Below are positions 56,341 through 64,000 of a stretch of 64,000 nt of DNA, piece by piece. Under the pieces are notes generated by a model. It was given only the letters and a program-made list of their open reading frames with translations, was not told where the DNA came from and searched no databases. The stretch is taken from NCBI RefSeq assembly GCF_002775205.1, contig NC_036453.1:12294594-12358593 (forward strand). Direction: 5' to 3'. The DNA is from Xiphophorus maculatus (lineage: Eukaryota > Chordata > Actinopteri > Cyprinodontiformes > Poeciliidae). Every line of letters starts with the position of its first letter. Position 1 is the stretch's first letter. The translations under genes and the position numbers were made by a program.

Positions 56341-59300
56341 GTAAGCTGAAATATATATATATATTTTACCTATTTTCTGTTGTTCCCTCAAAATATTTGA
56401 ATTTTTCAGACAAAAGTGTTTTAGTTTTGGCTTCCTGACTTATATGGTGTCATCGTATCTGGAATAGCGACAGAAAAATAGAAGAAATATCTCAGCGACG
56501 TGTATCTTTTTTTAATCCAGTCAAAAAAAGGTGGCTGTTTCTTGCTCGACAATTGGAAATATTGAATAGTAATCGCATTTTAATCCTAGATAATGGCTTT
56601 CTTTTGTATTTAGGTTCTTTTTGTTATTTTGTTCTTTGTGGTTTAGATTTGGTTCTCTTGGATTAGCTTTATCAGTTTTCCCATTAATTTGCTCAGCTGA
56701 AACCATTTACCTGATTTACTCACCTGCATCCAGTTTCAATCTCCACTTAAATTTCTGGATTCAAATAGAATAGAACAAAATAGAGCTGCTGGTAAAGGTG
56801 ATTTTAGTTATTGATTAATTGGTTATTCAGATGATCAAATGATTAATCGAAGGAAAAATTGTCCCATTGTTTTGTTAAGCCTTTTTATGCAATATTAGAA
56901 GTACATTAAAATTAATTTCCCTTTTTAAATAAGAAATTAGACATTTTATTTTTCTAAATGCAATAACAAAGAATTGCTTTAGTGAACACTTGATCATTAG
57001 TCGCAAAGGATGCATCAAAACCTGAAAAAAAATCCTTCTAACATCTGTTTAACATCAGTACAGTGTAGGGTTGATCGGTTGATCATTGTTTGGATTAAGC
57101 GATTAATAGTTGGTTGGCAGCAGGTGCTTTGTAGGATTTTATTTTTATTTTTTTTATTGAATTTGAAGCTAAAAGTTCTTCTTGATGAGTTCTCGGTTAA
57201 CATAATTTTAGACAAAGAAGGTTTTTTTCATTTTAAATGCAAAATGTGTATATTTTTTTGTACATTTTTGGCTTGACTGCTGCTCTGAGTATGTTTTTCT
57301 TTCATCAGATTGCCTTGTGTTTTTGAGTCTGTATACTCCAGTTAATGATTAATCATTGACTTAATTAGTTATTTTAATAATCACTTCATTGTGAACATTC
57401 CAATTGTTAATTTCAACGCTAGAATAGAATAGAGATTCCTTTATTGTCCCAAAAAGGCAAAATGCAATCCCAATAGCAGCAAGGTGACAGGTAATCAAAG
57501 CACAAAGATGCAAAAAAGAATATAAGATACATAAAAACAGAATCAAGAATAAATACTGTACATTAAGGGCAAAATGTCAACATAAATACTGCGCCATTAT
57601 TAGAATTAGCTAACTCCAATCCGAAGGAATGTACGACTGGATGGGTTTATCTGCAAAACTGTTTACATTTCAGCAATTTACGTTAAATGAGAATAAAAAA
57701 CGGTACAACAACAGAGATGTGCACTACTGAAACATTATTTAAAATGAGTAAAATCGGTATAAATACCAGCAGGGCATTCCAGTTATAAAGTCTTACTAGA
57801 GGATTTATATTGTTTATTGTTGTCCTATAATCACTTATCAAAAGATACATTCAGCGATTAAACCTCTGTCTGGTTTCATGTTAAAAACCACAAAACACAA
57901 CAAGTACTGGCTGTAACCAATATCTGTAATAAGAGCTACTTGTGTCTCTTATGAATTTACATAAATTCTGTTTTAGACGCACAAACTGATTTCAGAAAAC
58001 AAATGTTCCAGATTAGTCGCTCAGCTTTATGTGGGTCCCATATGAATGTTGCCTGGACTGGACATTTCTTACCCATTGTCATGGTTTGTGGTTATAGAGG
58101 TGGTGAGGCAGACACAGTCGACCCAGGTTATGGCGAGACAATGATGATTTAATAATGAATAAGGCAAACAAGCCAGGCAGCACAGATGAGTAACAGCAAC
58201 AGCTCTGACTCTGGTAGCAACTGGAAACAGTTGCTACAGACGAGCGACAGCAACAATTCTCCTACTGGTAGATCTACTTTCCTCCTTGTTGATGTCCATG
58301 GTGCAACGCCCAACTATTACATCATTTTTTTATATAAATATTTCAGTGGTTTCATTCTTGTTTAGTTGTTGTTACTTCTTATCATGAAGCAAGTTTGGAG
58401 TTTTGGGTTTACTGATTAACTCTAACTTGACGTCACTCATGCTCTGACCGTTGTTCTGCTTCTTTAGTGGCGAACTAAATTCATGAGGAAATTTGTGGTT
58501 TCAGTTGTTGCAGTTTTGCAAAGCAGAATTTCACACACTGCAAACTAAAAGTAAATCCAGAGTTCAGCAGATATGCATATTTAGATGCTTGTTTGACCAG
58601 AGCTCAGGCTCCGTTCTCACTCTGCTACTTCAGTCGTATTTTTAAAAATGTATCATTATTCTGCTTATGGGAGCTGCAGATAGTTTTATCTGTGTTATTT
58701 ACCAGACAGTTACAAGTATGTGGAGTGTGTGTCTGTGACCAAAATGTGCAAAAATAGGGATTAAAATAGTGGAAAAAGTGCATTTAGAAAGAATATTGAA
58801 AGAAGTAACTTGCATAATGGGAAGATCTAAGTAGTAAAAATAACACATTGTAGTCAAATAAGTGCATGGATTTAGCAGTAAGCAGTGCTGCAGATATAGA
58901 TTTTCACAATATTTTAGATCTGTTTGCAGTGATCAGATGAAAGTTATATTTTTAGCTTATAATTTGAAATATTTTCTTTGTCAAAAAAAAAAAAAACACA
59001 AAATTTTTTACCGTATTCATCATGACCAAAAGTATCCTTTATCCTAATTTTAGAGCATTAATTTAATCAGAACAGAAATGGTTCTTCAGCCCCCCCAAAA
59101 AATGGAGAAAAATTAACAGTTTTTATCAAAAGTTGGCCTGAAATTTAAGGGAAAACCGAAAGGTCAGAGGTTCACTAGAGAGAGCCACCATCAGGTAGCA
59201 TTGGTCCAGAACTTGGTACCCAGTATATCAGATTTGGGTTTTTCAATAAAATGTTATGTATTTGCAAATGAAATTCTTAAAACTTTGTGTCATCATAACC

Positions 59301-62300
59301 TCTTATCATGACTGTCACATCGCCTTGCAAAATCAGCTTCATGTCAAAAAGCTGCAGGATGGACAGCAAAAATCATCATTCTGTTTTATAACTTCCCCAG
59401 AAAGTCATCATAATATCAGATAAGATCATTAAAGGTATCAAATTGTGCAACTGCACCTCGTTCTGCCTTCAGCAGATTAAACGTCTTCTTATTTCCTGTG
59501 CAAGCAGACAAAATAGAGAATAAAAATATTATCCATCCTCATTTCCCTACATTCTTTCCCTACAAGTCTGTTTGGTTTTTTTTTTGTTGTTCTTTTTTCT
59601 CTCTCCAACAAATAAGGCTTTCTTGAATGTTTCTGTGTTTGTGTTGACACTTTTGCTTTTCTTTTCATTTCAGTGCTTTCGGCTTTTAAACACGATGATG
59701 TTTATTTATTTGAGATGAAAATAAAACCATCCCATCTAATAATGCAGCCACAGTTTTCTCCACGATTGCTCTTATTACGGCCAAAAGCACCGATTAGAAA
59801 AATGCTTCTTTTTATTTACTTTGATATCAGCTTTAATAAGCAATCAGCAAACAGACTTCCTCCGGCAATGACATTTAAAAGGTCTTGAAATAATTATTTA
59901 AAAATTGTTATGTTATTATAACCTCACTGAAAACTTTAATTTCAGTGCATTTTTCCACTGCACTGTACAGTACAACTTAGTAACAAGTTGAAATAACTTA
60001 AATGAACAAAAATACTGTGGTCACTCATTTCTGTCAATGAATTAAACTCCAAAAAGAATTTCTGAAGTAATGTCTCCGTTGTCCTCAGTGCATCACAGGT
60101 TTTGGGGGATTTTGAGAGATGAATAATTCAACTTTGTTCCATGGAGTCATTTCTTTTTTAAATTGACTTCATATCTAAAAGCCTTTGACCCTTGATTGAT
60201 CATTTTTCTACATTCTTTTCTTTACTTTTTGCTTACAAATCTGAATGTGTTGAACAAGCGAAATTAGAAACAGTGCATTCAAATATTTTTTTTTTAATGA
60301 TCTCTGCAGAAAACGAGTTGATGTTATAAGAAACGAGCTGAAAAAAAAAACAAGAACATCAAAAAAGGCTACCATAAATTGTTAGTTTGTTACTACAAAA
60401 CCGTGTTAGCAAACAATTTTTTTTTTTTAGCAAAAATAAGCTTCTGTGGAACCTGGATCTAAGGATAATGAACGAGGAAGCGGAACACAGAGAGAAATAA
60501 AAAGATCTAAATAAATAAACAAAAAGGGTTAAAACAAGAGAATCCGATGGAAGTCCAAACACCTACATTGTTTCTCCTTTTCTGACTTTTTATAAATATT
60601 CCCTTATAAATATTCTCCGTCTATGTTTGACTTTTTCCAATCAACAAATTATAAAAAAAAAAAGGACGAATGTGGTGTCTAAAGTATGGTGGAGGACGTG
60701 TGGGGATGTGGGCCTGTTTCTCTTTCCACTTATTAGAACATTGTGAACATTTCAGAATATGAGGATATTTTAAAAGACAATTTGAAGGCAGCTGCCAGAA
60801 AACAAACAAACAAAAAGATCTCAAACATGATATTTTATTTTGATAAAGCAACTTATTGCTAAACTCAATACAAAATCTTACCAAGTATTTTTGTCCAGTT
60901 TCTACTGCACATATCGCAGTTCACTTCAAATAACACAAAGCTAAATTATAAGTAACGTTTCAGCAAGTTATATGAGCTTTTTTGAAGTCAATAATTCTTT
61001 AATATTGATGATAAAGAACTAGTTTCACTGGCATATTATTTCATTTACAACATGGGAAAAATTTCTTGTTTTAATTGAAATAATCTGCCAATTTTTTTAG
61101 AACGTTTTTTTTTTTTTTGATTTTCATAACTTTATTTAAACATCAACAAAAATAAACAAAAACAACCCAACCCAAATTAGAACTTTTTAATCAATATTAA
61201 AGAATTATTGACTTAAAATGAGCTCTTACGTCTCGATGAAAAGTTACTTCTAAGTTAGTTTTTGTCTTATTTTAAGTGTATGAAGGTATAGCAGAAAGTA
61301 GACCAAAAAATCTTCAGTAAGATTTTGTGCTTTTGCTGTAAAGTGCGACTACAACAAAAGATGAATTTATGAAATTAGCTCTGAACATCCTTACCACAAT
61401 TTGCAACAAATTTGTTCCCATCTGTAATATAAGCATGTTTCTTCTGTGACCAATCGCAGACGAGAAAACCTGAACGTTTTTAGCATGTTAGAACGATATA
61501 AACTATTGCCATGTCTTTGACAAGGCTGGTAGTAAAGCCGTAAAATGTGCTTCAGAAAAAATTCAGGAGAAGTGAATAAAGTCTGGTGGCTCAGTTGGTT
61601 GGACTGAGTTCTCTCTCCTCCCCATTTCCTGTCCGTTTACAGGTAAATAAAGGCCTTGAAATAAGAAGTTTCCTCTTCACTCAAAACAGCTTCTGGGTGT
61701 TTAGTTAACCTGGAAACCCAGAACTTGCTCTTTGTCTGCCACACATGAGAGTCCTGAACAGGAAAGGGGAAACCAAACATCATCACTACTGTCACAAATA
61801 CTTCTGAGGTCTTCAACCCCATAGAGAAGTTATTATAATTGTATGAAATGCTATTATTAGAGGCACCCTGTGTATTTGATCGGCTCAGATGAAACTTTAA
61901 TGATCCCTGTGGCGTAGCTGCAGCAGCAGCAAAGAGCCAGGCTTTGCTCCGCTTCGGAGAGATGAACTCAGAGCAAACAAATGAAACAAAACACTGTGCT
62001 TTATGAATAATATTGGTACATTTTGAGAGAAAATATGAAATGTTTCATGAATAAAAATGAAAACAGGAAAACCTTTGAGTTTGTTGTAACAACGCTTATA
62101 ATTCCAGTGTAACATTTAATTTGTGTTTATAGTTATTTTGTCCCGTTTGAGCTCTTTAACACACATTGAGGCTTTTGCACTTGCTTCAGTTTTCTTGTTT
62201 CTATTGTCGACTTTTGTCCTTTCCATATTTTGAATGCTTATTTATGTATTGCTACAGCATTTTGTTGCAGATGTTGTTGTTTAAAAGTGCTTTATAACTA

Positions 62301-63765
62301 AAACAGTAGTGGTTGTAGCAGTCTATTTTTAATTATTAATGTTTGGACTTTTAAGAAAAGAACACATGTCAGCCTCCTCCAGTATGCTACAATGATATGA
62401 ATTGTATTAATGTTATTTGTTTACATATCTACAGCATCAGATAACTTGAAATAATTTTTCCTTCTTTCTTTCAGCAGGCAAACATCGCATTTTACAGCTT
62501 CAGGAAAGACCTGACGTCAAAATCGAGTAATGTCTTCTCATACATATGGTCTTAGTTTCTCTGAATAGCAAAATCACATCCTGATTTGAGGCATCCTAAA
62601 ACAGGCACAGCTTTTTTTTTAAAGTATCAGTCTAAGGATCAGACAGAAACGGGACATAACTAAAAGTTTTCCATAAGCAGAAAACATGCTAATATTGCAA
62701 ACACTGCAATATTTTTCCAATGAAAATGCTAAAAAATAAATAAATAAATCTTCCTGTCTTGATGATGTGGGTTATTTGAACGAAGTAAAAATATTTATTT
62801 ACTGCTGAAAATTCACCATTTTCTCACCATGTATCTGTATCAGGAGTAATGATGTAAGTCTGTGAGGCTCTGACCCAGCATAGATTTATCCTCCTCTGAA
62901 GTAAACTGTTGAACCCAGCAGCTTGAGCAGCACAGCATGTCTGTAGGAGACGGTAGGAAACTTGAGGCTATTTTAGTGAAGCACAACAAATAAACAATAA
63001 CCAAGCCACAAGCTCAGTTATGACCCTGTTCAGAATTTTTAGTTCTTCGATGTTTGTTCATGCTTTCTAGTTTATTTTAATTACTGAACTGATAGAACTC
63101 GTGCATATTCACATTTTGTTCATTCTTGTTGATTTAGGAACTTCTATTAAGGAGAGTTGAAAACATATGCATGGCACATTTTCCAGTCTTTTACTTGTAA
63201 ACATTTTTGAAACAACACGGATAATTTTTTCTTCCAGCTGTACACTATTTGGTGTCGGCTTATCATATAAAATCCCAATAAATACATTGTGGTTAGAAAA
63301 ATTACAACACTGGAAAAATCTTATGTGGCATGAATTCAAATGCAAGTTTTTGCACACCAGGTACCGACTGAAAAAGCCCAAGGACTGGTCAGTTGATGAG
63401 ACCATGCTAACTACACTTAGCATTGCAAGGAGTTTAAAGATGGGTTTCTAAATGTTATGCATCTAAATACCGAAGAAACGTCTTTACAAATAGATTTTCA
63501 TGAGGCATCCTTCAAACCACTGGGAGCTCGAGTTTTTATTTTTTATGATTATTTCATCACCTTTTCTGAAAAAGCCCATGGATGTTGACTGTATTTTCGT
63601 GCTTTCCACTCATCTAAAGCAGCGTTCTTTCACAATGTTAGTTCAAAGAAACTAACTTCAATATATCTTTGTTCTCAAAACTTTTCAGGAGCAACAAATA
63701 TCAGCTGACACAATCTGGCACAGACACACCTCCTCTTCCTCCTCGGACACAGTTTCTCATAGCAG
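56229..63765 (+). CDS. scimp: SLP adaptor and CSK-interacting membrane protein-like (partial, first 3 coding exons)
   Basis: SCIMP is a small palmitoylated transmembrane adaptor of antigen-presenting cells, scaffolding Lyn, Csk and SLP-65/76 at MHC-II and Toll-like receptor signalling sites. Exons: 56229-56340, 62478-62526 (or from 62475), 63689-63765, all GT-AG with phases 1, 2, 1. The protein has a very short outside part, a transmembrane helix at about 7-30 (YIWVIVILGMVFVSLVISLI), and a juxtamembrane Cys33 as possible palmitoylation site. A basic stretch follows, then Tyr58, and PPLPPR at 68-73, the SH3-binding motif human SCIMP has (LPPLPPR) just after its first tail tyrosine. Its position head-to-head with rabep1 matches human. 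Remaining tail exons lie beyond the window after a GTAAAG donor. Identity to human is low outside the motif, so a different small adaptor is possible. Confidence 0.75.
56790..57420. repeat. Dispersed repeat(s), GATTAATC-rich family
   Basis: Words such as TTATTGATTAATTGGTTATT, GGGTTGATCGGTTGATCATT and ATTAATCATTGACTTAATTA mark one or two copies of the 23024 family in scimp intron 1. Confidence 0.5.
57421..57600. repeat. LINE/SINE tail-like fragment
   Basis: AATAGAGATTCCTTTATTGT followed by an A-rich body is the pattern of fish retroelement 3' tails inserted in reverse. It is in scimp intron 1. Confidence 0.4.
60860..61345. mobile_element. Long-armed foldback element (about 200-bp arms)
   Basis: The left arm words CAATACAAAATCTTACCAAG, AAGTAACGTTTCAGCAAG and GAAGTCAATAATTCTTTAAT recur as reverse complements on the right (ATTAAAGAATTATTGACTT, GATGAAAAGTTACTTCTAAG and AAGATTTTGTGCTTTTGCTG). 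The centre is an AT-rich spacer of about 140 bases. A half copy is at 24757-24935. It is in scimp intron 1. Confidence 0.75.
61890..61945. repeat. Short LINE-tail-like fragment
   Basis: GAAACTTTAATGATCCCTGT is the terminal word of fish LINE tails. Only about 50 bases are recognisable. Confidence 0.35.
62478..62526 (+). CDS. scimp: scimp coding exon 2
   Basis: Encodes (G)KHRILQLQERPDVKI(E). The acceptor is CAGCAG, a NAGNAG: using the first AG (exon from 62475) inserts one alanine. The donor is GA|GTAATG. Confidence 0.65.
63689..63765 (+). CDS. scimp: scimp coding exon 3 (SH3-binding motif)
   Basis: Encodes SNKYQLTQSGTDTPPLPPR and TQFLIA. Acceptor CTTTTCAG, donor GCAG|GTAAAG. Without splicing the frame would read on 34 codons to a TGA at 63870-63872. 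Confidence 0.78.
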
Positions 63766-64000
63766 GTAAAGCTCATTTTCCCACCAGTACATTTTATGGA
63801 CAGAAGTTGGACGCTGGCACAAACTGTTTGCATGAGGAACTGAAACAGAAAGTGGCGCCGTATGACAGCTGACCCATCTGACAATAAGCTTTGAATCCCA
63901 CGCAGAGGGAGAAAGCCACATATTCACTTCCAGTCAAGCCTTCTGAAGCCAAGTTCCTTTTTGATTTAACCACACAGCCATGTCAGTTATTTAAAAATCC

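Noticed and set aside
59671..59890. Possible scimp exon after a good acceptor (CATTTCAG) at 59.67 kb
   Set aside because: The frame has no donor in a consistent phase, and exons 1 and 2 of scimp join in frame without it.
1..64000. CRISPR array, bacterial operon, phage or plasmid features
   Set aside because: Intron-containing vertebrate genes throughout; tandem arrays seen are microsatellites and minisatellites.

Overview
The window is nuclear DNA of a vertebrate, almost certainly a teleost fish. Three split genes with GT-AG introns encode proteins with clear vertebrate relatives. The background is AT-rich and crowded with repeats typical of fish genomes: CATC-tetranucleotide-headed repeats, hAT-type and foldback mini-transposons, a tRNA-derived SINE, Tc1-like and L2-like remnants. 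There are no operons, ribosome binding sites or CRISPR arrays, and long open frames outside the listed exons look like chance.

Layout. (1) 1-5.4 kb: intergenic, mostly dispersed repeats, with a CpG-rich patch and a possible first exon of a leftward gene at 2.3-2.96 kb. (2) 5.8-28.7 kb, minus strand: mpzl1 (myelin protein zero-like 1, PZR), six coding exons, 266 aa, complete, with a proposed long 3'UTR to about 5.78 kb. (3) 28.7-34.2 kb: intergenic, dominated by a roughly 1-1.2 kb direct duplication, a teleost repeat with a tetranucleotide microsatellite, a transposase relic, and a fragment resembling the start of the rabep1 3'UTR. (4) 34.2-53.3 kb, minus strand: rabep1 (rabaptin-5), 18 coding exons, 856 aa, complete. 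(5) 53.3-56.1 kb: spacer between divergent promoters. (6) 56.23 kb to the right edge, plus strand: the 5' part of a small transmembrane adaptor that I identify as scimp, preceded by a textbook PU.1 site. It runs off the window.

Genes together. rabep1 is an endosomal Rab4/Rab5 effector. scimp and mpzl1 are plasma-membrane signalling adaptors (SH3/kinase-binding and SHP-2-binding ITIM types). From memory, the head-to-head rabep1/scimp arrangement matches human 17p13, which supports the scimp call. mpzl1 lies on another chromosome in human, so its position here behind rabep1 is a lineage difference.

All exon boundaries were read by hand from frame continuity and splice signals. Summed coding lengths are multiples of three for both complete genes. 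Repeat boundaries are approximate except where target-site duplications were found. I did not find a novel biological system. The most unusual things are structural: the 3'UTR-like copy, the duplicated intergenic block, a near-gapless palindrome, template-switch-like scars and nested transposons.
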